Assembly: GCF_028864635.1 (NCBI RefSeq)
Contig: NZ_CP104850.1
Span: 812,001-876,000 of the forward strand
DNA length: 64,000 nt
Source: Cloacibacterium sp. TD35
Lineage (GTDB): Bacteria > Bacteroidota > Bacteroidia > Flavobacteriales > Weeksellaceae
Direction: 5' to 3'
The notes below the pieces were generated by a model that searched no databases, was not told where the DNA came from, and was given only the letters and a program-made list of their open reading frames with translations. The position numbers were made by a program, and so were the translations under genes. Positions within the stretch are counted from its first letter, which is position 1; each line of letters starts with the position of its first letter. Shown here one piece after another: positions 1-7,924 of the stretch.

Positions 1-399
1 TTTTACTAAAGCTAAACTTGCAGGCATTAATGAAGCGCCAGAAAGTCCCTGGAAAATTCTACCCAACATTAATACTGGAGTAGATAAAGCTCCTGTAGGA
101 GTTAAAGCTACAAGTGCTGAACCTATAATACTGAATATAAAACCAATCTGTACCATTTTTACACGGCCTACTCTGTCTGCCAAACCTCCTAGTACCACAA
201 TAAAAATACCAGAGAATAACGAGGTAATAGAAACCGCAATATTCATCATATTTTGTTCCATTCCTAAATCTTTAGCCATTCCCACATTTATATTTAATGT
301 AGTTTGTGCGAATAGCCAGAAAGCTAAAACCCCAAGAATTATACCGTATAGTAAACGATCATTACCTTGAAAAGTCTGAGTTGCTGCTGTTGTTTTCAT
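1..399 (-). CDS. MFS transporter, DHA2 (EmrB/QacA-like) family, N-terminal part
   Basis: Only the first 133 residues are present; the gene runs off the left edge. I translated it directly: it starts MKTTAATQTFQGNDRLLYGI and has at least four hydrophobic segments. The cytoplasmic loop GGLADRVGRVKM is the MFS motif A between helices 2 and 3. GRIFQGLSGASLMPASLAL matches the helix-4 region of 14-helix DHA2 drug:proton antiporters. The product is an inner-membrane exporter whose substrate cannot be read from this part. It is the last gene of a probable minus-strand operon behind two outer-membrane barrel proteins (468-1238 and 1258-2058), so it may export something together with them. The start at 399 is the first ATG before the hydrophobic core. 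Confidence 0.85.
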   Translation of the reverse strand, partial: MKTTAATQTFQGNDRLLYGIILGVLAFWLFAQTTLNINVGMAKDLGMEQNMMNIAVSITSLFSGIFIVVLGGLADRVGRVKMVQIGFIFSIIGSALVALTPTGALSTPVLMLGRIFQGLSGASLMPASLALVK

Positions 400-467
400 A
401 ACGTTCTTTTTTTATTTTTTCTTGATTTATTTTTTTACTCTAATAGAGTCCTCTTAAAGTTACTACT

Positions 468-1238
468 TTATTTTAAATTTAAATTAACGGTGCATCCTGC
501 AATAAAATGCTGTGTTTTAGCGATAGGATTGTGTGCTACTTTTATGAATACAGGAAACGGAACGTTCTTGTTAATCACAAAATTGTATTGCACTTTTCCT
601 TCTAGATTGGTTATTCCTGCTTCTTTAGCATATAAACCTTTCCATGGAGTGCCTCCTACATAACCGTCAACTTGTAATTTGTTTAACTTAAAACCAGAAG
701 AGATTTCTGCATAGCTGGAATAATTTCTATTTCCATCAGCATTGGGGTCTTTTCCTAAGAATACGGTAGCCCATTTTAATTGAACAGGAAAATCTTTGAA
801 ACGATATACCATATAGTAATCCACAAAATGTTTAGAAGTGTAAAGGTCAAAATCCAAAGGTTTTGAATCCCAGAAATGTGTACCAGGAGAATAAATATCT
901 TGTACAGCTACCGAAAACTCTGGAGTTACTCTGTAAATTACAAAAGGCATTATTGTTTTGTAAATATTATCAAATGAAGCTCCTGCAAAAACCCCAAAAG
1001 TCCAGTTCTGATGAGTGAAAGTTACTTGAGGTTCTAGAGATGGTGCTTTTCCAAATAAGCCACCACGTCCTATTCCTCTCCAATAATGCTGAGTTACATA
1101 GGTAGCGCTTAAATTTATTTTCCAAGGGTGAGGATGAGGAACCACTACAGAATCTTTATGCTCGAATGCTACGGTTTGCTGTGTGAAGCCAAAACTGCTG
1201 ATTAAAACGAAAAGCAGTAAAGAGAGATTTTTTTTCAT
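468..1238 (-). CDS. Predicted outer-membrane beta-barrel protein (paralogue 1)
   Basis: A 256-residue exported protein. Residues 1-19 are a signal peptide (MKKNLSLLLFVLISSFGFTQ). The rest alternates aromatic and polar residues as in short-strand beta-barrels. The early motif HYWRGIGRGG recalls the strand-turn near the start of TorF/Gcw_chp-type putative porins, but this is only a resemblance. It aligns along most of its length with the next gene upstream (1258-2058): both have the WRG motif, a segment of the form YxVTPxFSxxxxD, and Y(S/T)(S/T)KHxxD. They are therefore tandem paralogues. It ends in NLNLK, not in the usual terminal Phe. It is 19 bases downstream of its paralogue and upstream of the MFS gene. 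Substrate unknown. Confidence 0.75.
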   Translation of the reverse strand: MKKNLSLLLFVLISSFGFTQQTVAFEHKDSVVVPHPHPWKINLSATYVTQHYWRGIGRGGLFGKAPSLEPQVTFTHQNWTFGVFAGASFDNIYKTIMPFVIYRVTPEFSVAVQDIYSPGTHFWDSKPLDFDLYTSKHFVDYYMVYRFKDFPVQLKWATVFLGKDPNADGNRNYSSYAEISSGFKLNKLQVDGYVGGTPWKGLYAKEAGITNLEGKVQYNFVINKNVPFPVFIKVAHNPIAKTQHFIAGCTVNLNLK

Positions 1239-1257
1239 TTTTACAATTATAATTTAA

Positions 1258-2058
1258 TTAAAATAGATTAGCACTTATCTGCACTCTAGCAATTTTTTGA
1301 GAAGGATTCCAAAACGCTACTCCAGTTACAGGGAATTGCCAATTAGATACTTTCACTTTGCGAACAGCCATGAATCCTACGTTTACTACATTAAAATTCC
1401 CTTTGCCATTTCCGTATCCCATAGAGTTGCCTTGGAATGACATTCCTATTCCTAATAATGGGCCAAAACGCATTTTAGGAGTGGTAATCATTCTATACAA
1501 ACCTTCAATATAAGTGGAATAAAGTCTAGTTTTTTTGCCAAAAGCATCAGTTTCGAAATCATTCCCATATAATGCGATATCACTTTGAAGACGAAGTGGA
1601 AACTGGTCTCCGAAATAATAAATCATTTCTAAATCTATATAATGTTTAGTAGAGTATTGGTTATAATCAAAAATATTGGGGTTGATTTGGTTTTTCATAG
1701 GAAACTGGTCCCAGATTCCCAAAGAAAATTTTGGAGTTACTTGATAAGTAATAAAATAGTCTATTTCTTTATAATGCACGCCAGAAGTCTCATTAGAAAT
1801 AGCACTAGCACCCCAAATTCCCATTTGCCATTTTTTATTTTTGTCTAGATTTACCTTTAGCGTTCCAGTAATCGTTGGGCGGTCAGAAGAAGCATTTCCT
1901 CTCCATCTGTGCATACTTTCTATTCTTGCATTTAATTCTACAATATTTTGATTAGGAATTATAGAATCTTTTTCCAATTTAGGATTTACAGATTCTTGCC
2001 CCATTAATGAATTACTGAAGAAAAGGATAAAAATTAATAAAGAGGGAAAAAGTTTCAT
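1258..2058 (-). CDS. Predicted outer-membrane beta-barrel protein (paralogue 2)
   Basis: A 266-residue exported protein with a signal peptide over about residues 1-20 (MKLFPSLLIFILFFSNSLMG). The body has alternating strands and ends ISANLF; a C-terminal Phe is typical of BAM-inserted barrels. It shares with the downstream gene the segments HRWRGNAS, YQVTPKFSLGIWDQFP and YSTKHYIDLEMIYYF. This is the first gene of the apparent operon barrel-barrel-MFS; the upstream 402 bp has no matching minus-strand promoter that I could recognise. A porin-like or pore role beside an exporter is inferred from context only. Confidence 0.75.
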   Translation of the reverse strand: MKLFPSLLIFILFFSNSLMGQESVNPKLEKDSIIPNQNIVELNARIESMHRWRGNASSDRPTITGTLKVNLDKNKKWQMGIWGASAISNETSGVHYKEIDYFITYQVTPKFSLGIWDQFPMKNQINPNIFDYNQYSTKHYIDLEMIYYFGDQFPLRLQSDIALYGNDFETDAFGKKTRLYSTYIEGLYRMITTPKMRFGPLLGIGMSFQGNSMGYGNGKGNFNVVNVGFMAVRKVKVSNWQFPVTGVAFWNPSQKIARVQISANLF

Positions 2059-2460
2059 TTTTTTAAATTGTAGTATTTAATCTTTTTATGGAGAAAAACA
2101 ATTATTAATTTCGCAATTAATTATGTGTTTCTTTCACGATGTAAAATTACTGCGTTTTAAAACCAGCTTAAAAAAAAGTTACGAAAACGATGTAGTAGAT
2201 TATTTTGGAAGAAAGAAATGACCTCTTTGTTAATAAACATTCAATGAAAGAAACCTTTCGTAATGGGGCGTGTAATTAGATTGGTAAAAGCACACAAAAT
2301 GAAAAATCTCTTCATTTTTAAAAATCAAGAAATTCGCAAGAATAAATGAAAACATGACATTCGTCATGTTTTAAAATTCTGAAAAATCGAGACACAGTAA
2401 TTATGCAGATAATTTTAAAATGTATAAATTAGATTTTAATAAATTTTTAAAACTAAAATC
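2059..2460. other. 402-bp divergent intergenic region
   Basis: This lies between the barrel/MFS operon (leftward) and the exonuclease gene (rightward). It holds one perfect inverted repeat at 2349-2372 (listed separately) and A/T-rich sequence. I could not place a TAnnTTTG promoter element with confidence on either strand; TAGATTTT near 2430 is only a near match for the rightward gene. I see no tRNA-like or riboswitch-like structure. A short ATG frame near 2244 codes for only 11 residues. Confidence 0.5.
2349..2372. promoter_or_regulatory. Perfect 10-bp inverted repeat with 4-base centre
   Basis: AAAACATGAC, then ATTC, then GTCATGTTTT. It could be a DNA operator for a dimeric regulator (core ACATGAC-N4-GTCATGT) or a terminator-like hairpin. 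No gene ends just upstream on either strand, so a terminator role is less natural. The position between divergent transcripts, one of them encoding an exporter, favours an operator. This is inference. Confidence 0.45.
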
Positions 2461-3159
2461 ATGATAAATTCCATTCCAATTGAGAGAGTTTTATTTTTAG
2501 ACATAGAAACTGTCCCTAATGCTTCTGCTTGGGAAGAACTTTCTGAAACCGAAAAAAAACTATGGGACAAAAAAACATCTAACCAAAGAAAAGAAGACTT
2601 TACTGCCGAAGAATTTTATAGAGAAAGAGCTGGAATCATGGCAGAGTTCGGGAAAATCATCTGTATTTCTATAGGAATGCTCGAGAAGAACGGCTCTCTA
2701 TTAATCAAAAGTTTTTTTGATGAAGACGAAAAAAAACTGCTCGAAGAATTTGGAGAAATTTTCAATAAACCTCAATTAAGAGACGTTATTCTTTGTGCTC
2801 ATAATGGTAAAGAGTTTGATTTTCCTTGGATTGCCAGACGTTTTCTCATTAATGGTATGCAACCGCCGCTTCCTTTTCAATTGTATGGGAAAAAACCTTG
2901 GGAAATTCCTCATTTAGACACCATGGAATTATGGAAGTTTGGAGACTATAAAAGCTATGTTTCATTAGAATTATTAGCGCATGTTTTTAATATTCCTACT
3001 CCAAAAGATGACATAGATGGCTCAATGGTTTCATCTATTTATTACATAGAGAAAGATTTATTTAGAATAGTTAAATATTGTGAAAAAGATGTCTTAACTT
3101 TGGCAAATGTTTTCAGACGTATGCGTCAGGAAGATTTATTGAAAAGATATAACGATTAA
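2461..3159 (+). CDS. 3'-5' exonuclease, PolB-exonuclease-like (DEDDy type)
   Basis: A 232-residue soluble protein of the predicted PolB-like 3'-5' exonuclease family (RNase H-like fold) widespread in Bacteroidota. Three exonuclease motifs are visible: FLDIETVP near residue 13 (Exo I, D and E), CAHNGKEFDFPWIARRF near 112 (Exo II), and YCEKDVLTLANVF near 207 (Exo III, with the DEDDy-type Tyr). No polymerase domain is attached, so it probably acts alone in trimming or repairing DNA ends. It is followed after 35 bases by the PaaD/SufT-like gene and shares its terminator at 3552-3579. Confidence 0.88.
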   Translation: MINSIPIERVLFLDIETVPNASAWEELSETEKKLWDKKTSNQRKEDFTAEEFYRERAGIMAEFGKIICISIGMLEKNGSLLIKSFFDEDEKKLLEEFGEIFNKPQLRDVILCAHNGKEFDFPWIARRFLINGMQPPLPFQLYGKKPWEIPHLDTMELWKFGDYKSYVSLELLAHVFNIPTPKDDIDGSMVSSIYYIEKDLFRIVKYCEKDVLTLANVFRRMRQEDLLKRYND

Positions 3160-3194
3160 ATTTTGCCAAAAAACTTTGGCTGTGTTTAAAAATT

Positions 3195-3524
3195 ATGAAA
3201 TATACAGACGAACAAATTGCAGTTATAGGAGAAAATATCATTAAAGCATTAAAAACCGTTTTCGATCCAGAAATCCCTGTAGATATCTACGAATTGGGAT
3301 TAGTGTATGATGTGCAAATTTCAGAAGATGGAGATGTAAAAGTAGTAATGACTCTTACTACGCCTAACTGTCCTGTAGCCGAATCTCTACCTCAAGAGGT
3401 AAAAGAAAAAGTAGCAGGAGTAGAAAATGTAAAATCTGTAGACTTAGAGCTTACTTTTGAGCCAAGTTGGAACAAAGACATGATGAGTGAAGAAGCAAAA
3501 TTTGAATTGGGAATACTTTTTTAA
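3195..3524 (+). CDS. MIP18/PaaD-like (DUF59) iron-sulfur assembly protein, SufT-like
   Basis: A 109-residue protein that is essentially one DUF59 domain. It contains DPEIPVDIYELGLVYDV near residue 25 and the conserved Cys segment TLTTPNCPVAESLP near residue 53-66, then ends FELGILF, as is usual for the Bacteroidota members. Family members help load Fe-S clusters onto target proteins (SufT, PaaD, eukaryotic MIP18). The other suf genes are not in this window. It is probably co-transcribed with the exonuclease just upstream. A strong terminator follows. Confidence 0.88.
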   Translation: MKYTDEQIAVIGENIIKALKTVFDPEIPVDIYELGLVYDVQISEDGDVKVVMTLTTPNCPVAESLPQEVKEKVAGVENVKSVDLELTFEPSWNKDMMSEEAKFELGILF

Positions 3525-3551
3525 TCTCCGTTCATTTCACAGATAAAAATT

Positions 3552-3579
3552 AAAAACACCAAGTAATTGGTGTTTTTTT
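3552..3579 (+). terminator. Rho-independent terminator
   Basis: An 11-bp stem AAAAACACCAA/TTGGTGTTTTT with a 4-base loop GTAA and a run of T, 28 bases after the DUF59 stop codon. The A-run on the left arm means it may also work for the convergent sulfurtransferase gene ending at 3601. Confidence 0.85.
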
Positions 3580-3600
3580 ATGGTTTAAATTTAAAAATAT

Positions 3601-4440
3601 TTAGACTTCTTTCGCGGTTTCCTTTCCTTCTCTTCGGCTCCACTCACTCCATGAACCCACGTATAAATTCGGGATGGGGAATCCTGCATAATCCAAAGCC
3701 AAAATCGTATGACAAGCAGTAACTCCAGAACCACAGTGAATGATTAATTTTTCTGGCTGGTGAAATAATAAGTTTTGATATTTTTCTTTCAAAATTTCAG
3801 GTGATAAAAACGCTCCATTTTCGTCTAAATTTTCAGAAAAAGGAATGTTAATCGCACCAGGAATATGTCCTGCTACTAAATCTATCGGTTCGCTTTCTCC
3901 ACGGTATCTGTAAGCATCTCTTACATCTATGACGGTAGCAGAATTTTCGGCAATTTCTTTTTCTACCTCTTCTAAAGTTGAGGTTGGCCAACTCCAGTTT
4001 TCTTTCAAGATAAAAGAAGTTTTTTCAAAAAATTCTTCTCCAGATTTTAAAGGAATCCCTGCCTTTTCTGCTGTTTGAAATCCACCACTTAAAACATGGA
4101 CTTTTTCAATTCCAAAAGATTTTAACATCCACCAACAACGAGCCGCTGCATTTGCGCCATTAGAAGTGTCATAAACCACAATGTAAGAATCCTCCGAAAT
4201 CCCTAAATTTTGTAAAGTTTCTGCAAATTCTGAAATCTTTGGCAAAGGATGCCTTCCTCCGAAAGCGGCATCTTCGCCAATTTCTGCTAAATCTTTGTCA
4301 AGGTCGATAAACCTAGCACCTTTGATGTGATTTTGTAGATAATTTTCACGAGCGTCTTTTCCCGTTCTAGCATCAAGAATCACTAAGTTTTCTTGATTGA
4401 AAATTTCTGAAAGTTCGGATACGGTGATAATGGGTTTCAT
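3601..4440 (-). CDS. sseA: Thiosulfate/3-mercaptopyruvate sulfurtransferase (tandem rhodanese)
   Basis: A 279-residue protein with two rhodanese domains, the usual size of the family. The inactive N-terminal domain carries ILDARTGKDAR and GGRHPLP. The catalytic domain contains VIDVRDAYRYRGESEP, GHIPGAINIPF and the active-site loop HCGSGVTAC with Cys236. A CGSGVTA loop is typical of 3-mercaptopyruvate sulfurtransferases, while thiosulfate sulfurtransferases usually have CRKGVT. It transfers sulfane sulfur from mercaptopyruvate to acceptors such as cyanide or thiols, in the cytoplasm. Its ATG overlaps the stop codon of the small membrane gene upstream (4437-4440), so translation is probably coupled. 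Confidence 0.9.
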   Translation of the reverse strand: MKPIITVSELSEIFNQENLVILDARTGKDARENYLQNHIKGARFIDLDKDLAEIGEDAAFGGRHPLPKISEFAETLQNLGISEDSYIVVYDTSNGANAAARCWWMLKSFGIEKVHVLSGGFQTAEKAGIPLKSGEEFFEKTSFILKENWSWPTSTLEEVEKEIAENSATVIDVRDAYRYRGESEPIDLVAGHIPGAINIPFSENLDENGAFLSPEILKEKYQNLLFHQPEKLIIHCGSGVTACHTILALDYAGFPIPNLYVGSWSEWSRREGKETAKEV

Positions 4441-4655
4441 TGAAAGAATATTATATATGAAATTAAGAAAATGTGTATTAATAGTAGTAAACTTGGAATT
4501 AATATTGACAGTTTTTTATTGCCTCTTTTTTTGAAGAAATTATAGGTTGATATTATTACTATCACTGGAATTACAAACACAGAGAAGATAACAATGATGA
4601 AAGTAACTAAGCCTAAACTTGCTAAAACTGGACTTTCTTCAAAGGCTTCTATCAT
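4437..4655 (-). CDS. Small two-helix membrane protein of unknown function
   Basis: A 72-residue protein with two strongly hydrophobic stretches at about residues 12-38 and 48-70, separated by the basic loop KKRGNKK. I do not recognise a family. It is supported as a real gene by its position: the stop overlaps the start of the sulfurtransferase gene by 4 bases, and only 10 bases separate it from the HMG-CoA-lyase-like gene upstream. The three form one minus-strand unit. Confidence 0.65.
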   Translation of the reverse strand: MIEAFEESPVLASLGLVTFIIVIFSVFVIPVIVIISTYNFFKKRGNKKLSILIPSLLLLIHIFLISYIIFFQ

Positions 4656-4665
4656 TATATTTTAT

Positions 4666-5511
4666 TTAAAACTTAAAAATATCTTTTGCTCTATTCCAAG
4701 CTGCTTCAAAATTAAGAAGGTTCAGTTTATGGTCTATTTTTTCAGTTGCCATAAAATTAATGACTTGTTCCGTTGGCATATTTCCTACCAAATCATCTTT
4801 TGCATAAGGACAACCGCCAATTCCTTTAATCGCAGAATCAAATCTTCTGCAACCTTTATCATAAGCCGCTTTAAGTTTTACGTATGAATCTTCGTATTTG
4901 TTGTGAAAATGCGCTCCGAAATGAATATCAGGAAACTGTGTAGGAATTTTTTCAAACAATTGCGAAATTCGCTCTACGTTACCAGTTCCTGTAGTGTCTG
5001 AAAGCAATATATTTTTGATGCCAATTTCTGCAAATCTTTTTGCCCAAAATTCTACATCTTGCCATTTCCAGATTTCACCATAAGGATTTCCGAAAGCCAT
5101 AGAAAAATAAAGGTTTAATTCTCTGTTTTCAGATTGTACCAACTCCCAGATTTTCACAATTTCTTCATACGCTTCTTCTTGGTTTTTATTGGTATTTCTG
5201 TACTGAAACGTTTCAGAAATAGAAAAAGGAAAGCCTAAAATATCAACGTTTTCATGCTTCAAGGCTCGTTCTGCACCAGAAACATTGGCTACAATGACAG
5301 AAATTTTGGTATTGTTTTTTTTATGGATTTCTGGGATTACGTCTTTAGTATCTGCCATTTGAGGAATGGCTTTTGGCGACACGAAACTTCCACAATCGAG
5401 TACATCAAAGCCTACTTCCATCAATGCATTAATGTAATCAATCTTTTTTTGAGTGGGAATAAATTCTCCCCAACCCTGCATGGCGTCTCGTGGACATTCA
5501 GTTAAAAACAT
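4666..5511 (-). CDS. Hydroxymethylglutaryl-CoA lyase-like (DRE-TIM) enzyme
   Basis: A 281-residue TIM-barrel lyase. The N-terminus has ECPRDAMQGW, corresponding to the PRDGLQ motif with the catalytic Arg-Asp. The C-terminal half has HFHNKY (metal-binding His pair) and IGGCPYAKDDLVGNMPTE, the family's Cys-containing active-site loop. HMG-CoA lyase splits HMG-CoA to acetoacetate and acetyl-CoA, the last step of leucine degradation. Without neighbouring leucine-degradation genes, a related DRE-TIM substrate is possible. The first gene of a three-gene minus-strand unit. Confidence 0.85.
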   Translation of the reverse strand: MFLTECPRDAMQGWGEFIPTQKKIDYINALMEVGFDVLDCGSFVSPKAIPQMADTKDVIPEIHKKNNTKISVIVANVSGAERALKHENVDILGFPFSISETFQYRNTNKNQEEAYEEIVKIWELVQSENRELNLYFSMAFGNPYGEIWKWQDVEFWAKRFAEIGIKNILLSDTTGTGNVERISQLFEKIPTQFPDIHFGAHFHNKYEDSYVKLKAAYDKGCRRFDSAIKGIGGCPYAKDDLVGNMPTEQVINFMATEKIDHKLNLLNFEAAWNRAKDIFKF

Positions 5512-5629
5512 TTCTAATTTTTAGATTTTATTTCTTGCCTAAAAATACGATTTTTTACGGATTTCAAAAATTTACGAATATCTCTAAAAAACTTCCAGCT
5601 TCCTTCTTCCAGCATCCAAACAAATGAAG

Positions 5630-5637
5630 TAAATTTG
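5630..5637 (+). promoter_or_regulatory. Candidate -7 element TAAATTTG for pepT
   Basis: Matches the Bacteroidetes TAnnTTTG box and ends 20 bases before the pepT start codon. I see no TTG at the usual distance upstream, so this is a partial match. Confidence 0.45.
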
Positions 5638-5657
5638 TAAGAAATAAAAATAAAGAA

Positions 5658-6908
5658 ATGCAGACAATAGAATTCAATCACGAATGGAAAATGCGTCTTC
5701 TGAACCGTTTCCTGACTTATGTTAAAATATATTCAACTAGCGATGCAGAAAGTGAAACCACGCCTTCTTCTCCACAGCAATGGGACATCGCGAAATATAT
5801 TTTTCAGGAATTACAAGATTTAGGACTTTCTGATGTTTCTATGGACGAAAATGGTTACATCATGGCGTATGTTCCTTCTAATATTTCAGAAAATGAGCCA
5901 ACGGTAGGTTTTATCGCGCATTATGATACTTCACCAGATTTTAACGGGAAAGATGTAAATCCACAAATTTGGGAAGATTATAACGGTGGAGATTTGGTGC
6001 TCAACAAAGAAACAGGTTTCACGCTTTCTTCTGAAAAGTTCCCAAGTTTGAAAAAATATGTAGGAAAAACATTGATTACTACAGACGGAACTTCGCTTCT
6101 TGGGGCTGATGATAAAGCGGGCGTTGCAGAAATTGTAACTGCTGCAGAATATCTTTTGGCGCATCCAGATATTAAAAACGGAAGAATTGCGATTGGTTTT
6201 ACACCAGACGAAGAAATCGGACGAGGTGCACACAAATTTGATGTAGCAAAATTCGGGGCAGAATATGCTTATACAATGGACGGAAGTGAAGTGGGCGAAT
6301 TAGAATACGAAAACTTCAATGCAGCAGGAGCAGTGGTGAAAATCAACGGACTTTCTGTGCATCCAGGTTATGCTTTTGGTCAAATGAAAAATGCAGGACT
6401 TCTCGCAGCAGAATTTGCACAGATGTTACCTGCTAATGAAACACCAGCTACCACCAAAGGGTTTGAAGGGTTTTATCATTTAATGGAAATTAAAGGTGAT
6501 GTTTCTGAAGCTAAATTGCAATACATCATCAGAGACCACGATGCTGATAAATTTGAAAATCGTAAAAAATTCATCACCGAAAAAGTAGCAGAATTTAATG
6601 TAAAACACGGTGAAAATACTGCCGAAATAGAAATTAAAGAGCAGTACCGTAACATGAAACAGCAATTTGAAGGCAAAATGCACATTGTAGAAATTGCAGA
6701 ACAAGCGATGAAAGACGCCAACATAGAACCGAAAATTAAAGCAATTAGAGGTGGAACTGATGGTGCGCAATTGTCTTACATGGGATTGCCTTGCCCAAAT
6801 ATTTTTGCAGGTGGAGAAAACTTCCACGGGCCGTATGAATATGTGGCGCTAGAATCTATGGAAAAGGCTGTGAAAGTAATTGTGAATATCGCAAAAGCGA
6901 AGAAATAG
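5658..6908 (+). CDS. pepT: Peptidase T (tripeptide aminopeptidase, M20B)
   Basis: A 416-residue cytoplasmic zinc dipeptidase-like enzyme of full length, removing N-terminal residues from tripeptides. Metal ligands and catalytic residues are visible: GFIAHYDTSPDF (His and Asp of metal site 1), GTSLLGADDKAG (bridging Asp), TPDEEIGRGAHKFD (catalytic Glu-Glu), and AIRGGTDGAQLSYMGLPC near the C-terminus, with the substrate-binding Arg and Gly-Gly. It stands alone: a terminator follows and the flanking leftward gene is divergent. Confidence 0.94.
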   Translation: MQTIEFNHEWKMRLLNRFLTYVKIYSTSDAESETTPSSPQQWDIAKYIFQELQDLGLSDVSMDENGYIMAYVPSNISENEPTVGFIAHYDTSPDFNGKDVNPQIWEDYNGGDLVLNKETGFTLSSEKFPSLKKYVGKTLITTDGTSLLGADDKAGVAEIVTAAEYLLAHPDIKNGRIAIGFTPDEEIGRGAHKFDVAKFGAEYAYTMDGSEVGELEYENFNAAGAVVKINGLSVHPGYAFGQMKNAGLLAAEFAQMLPANETPATTKGFEGFYHLMEIKGDVSEAKLQYIIRDHDADKFENRKKFITEKVAEFNVKHGENTAEIEIKEQYRNMKQQFEGKMHIVEIAEQAMKDANIEPKIKAIRGGTDGAQLSYMGLPCPNIFAGGENFHGPYEYVALESMEKAVKVIVNIAKAKK

Positions 6909-6929
6909 TTTTTTTAAGGAAAAAATGAG

Positions 6930-6957
6930 GCGCAAAGAATTTTCTTTGCGCTTTTTT
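6930..6957 (+). terminator. Rho-independent terminator after pepT
   Basis: Stem GCGCAAAGAA/TTCTTTGCGC closing a tight loop, followed by TTTTTT, 21 bases after the pepT stop codon. Confidence 0.88.
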
Positions 6958-7041
6958 ATTATAAATGAGGAAGTTACAAGAAATTTAAAACTCTGTTAAT
7001 CACCAATTAATACTGCCAGATTAATTTTACAAAAACTATTT

Positions 7042-7893
7042 ATGGCAAAACAAAAACGCGAAGTAGAAGTAGTAGTTTTATCTGATATACATTTGGGAAC
7101 GTATGGTTGTCATGCTAAAGAATTGGTGGCTTATCTCAAAAGTGTTTCTCCGAAAGTGTTAATTCTCAATGGTGATGTTATCGACGGTTGGGCTTTTTCT
7201 AAAAGGTATTTCCCAAATTCTCACATGGCAGTTTTGAGTGAGTTTTTCAAAATGATGAAAAAAGGAACTCAGGTGATTTACATTACAGGAAATCATGATG
7301 AATTCTTAAGAAAATACACTGATTTATCGATGGGAAATCTTTTTCTTACCGATAAATATTTATTAGAAATTGAAGGCAAAAAACATTGGATTTTTCACGG
7401 AGATGTTTTTGACCATACCACTTCTGGCGGGGCTAAATTCATAGCCAAATTAGGAGGGATGGGTTATGATTGGTTGATTTTGGTGAATAGAGCCATCAAT
7501 TGGATTTTAGAAAAATTCGGGAAAGGAAAAGTTTCGCTTTCTAAAAAAGTAAAAAATTCTGTAAAAAAAGCGGTGAAATTTATTGGTGATTTTGAGAAAA
7601 AAGCCACTGAAATTGCCATTAACAATCATTATGATTATGTGATTTGTGGGCATATTCATCAACCCGCAGATAAAATCTGGACAACGGAAAAAGGGAGTGT
7701 TCATTACCTAAATTCAGGCGACTGGATTGAGAATCTCTCTTGGCTAGAATACAACCATGGAGAATGGAGTTTAAAATTCTTTAACGAAAAAGATTTTGAA
7801 AAACCTATTATTGAGAAAAATGATATTTCAGTCAATATAGAAGAACTCATACACCCTAAAATATTAGCGAGTTTTGCTGAAGTGAAAATATAA
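7042..7893 (+). CDS. LpxH-like metallophosphoesterase (UDP-2,3-diacylglucosamine diphosphatase family)
   Basis: A 283-residue calcineurin-like phosphoesterase. The metal-binding blocks are in order: VLSDIHLGTYGC (D-x-H), LILNGDVIDGWAF (GD), TGNHDEFL (GNHD), a HGDVFDHT block, and YVICGHIHQPA (GHxH). LpxH hydrolyses UDP-2,3-diacylglucosamine to lipid X in lipid A synthesis. Members of this Bacteroidota subgroup are usually annotated that way, but they are longer than E. coli LpxH and I see no other lpx gene beside it, so the substrate is less certain than the fold. It shares a terminator with the convergent thiL. Confidence 0.8.
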   Translation: MAKQKREVEVVVLSDIHLGTYGCHAKELVAYLKSVSPKVLILNGDVIDGWAFSKRYFPNSHMAVLSEFFKMMKKGTQVIYITGNHDEFLRKYTDLSMGNLFLTDKYLLEIEGKKHWIFHGDVFDHTTSGGAKFIAKLGGMGYDWLILVNRAINWILEKFGKGKVSLSKKVKNSVKKAVKFIGDFEKKATEIAINNHYDYVICGHIHQPADKIWTTEKGSVHYLNSGDWIENLSWLEYNHGEWSLKFFNEKDFEKPIIEKNDISVNIEELIHPKILASFAEVKI

Positions 7894-7895
7894 AA

Positions 7896-7919
7896 AAAGC
7901 CACCTAATTTGGTGGCTTT
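7896..7919. terminator. Bidirectional terminator between phosphoesterase gene and thiL
   Basis: Stem AAAGCCACC/GGTGGCTTT with loop TAATTT. Reading leftward, the stem is followed by a clean T-run (the A-run at 7892-7898), so it serves thiL well; reading rightward the tail is TTTCATTTTT. Confidence 0.85.
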
Positions 7920-7924
7920 CATTT

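Noticed and set aside
367-663. Plus-strand frame opposite the start of the MFS gene and the end of the barrel gene
   Set aside because: It crosses two well-supported minus-strand genes and the gap between them, with Phe/Leu-rich shadow composition.
2059-2460. Small RNA or small protein gene in the longest non-coding gap
   Set aside because: Apart from the palindrome at 2349-2372 there is no promoter-terminator pair, and the only ATG frames are very short.
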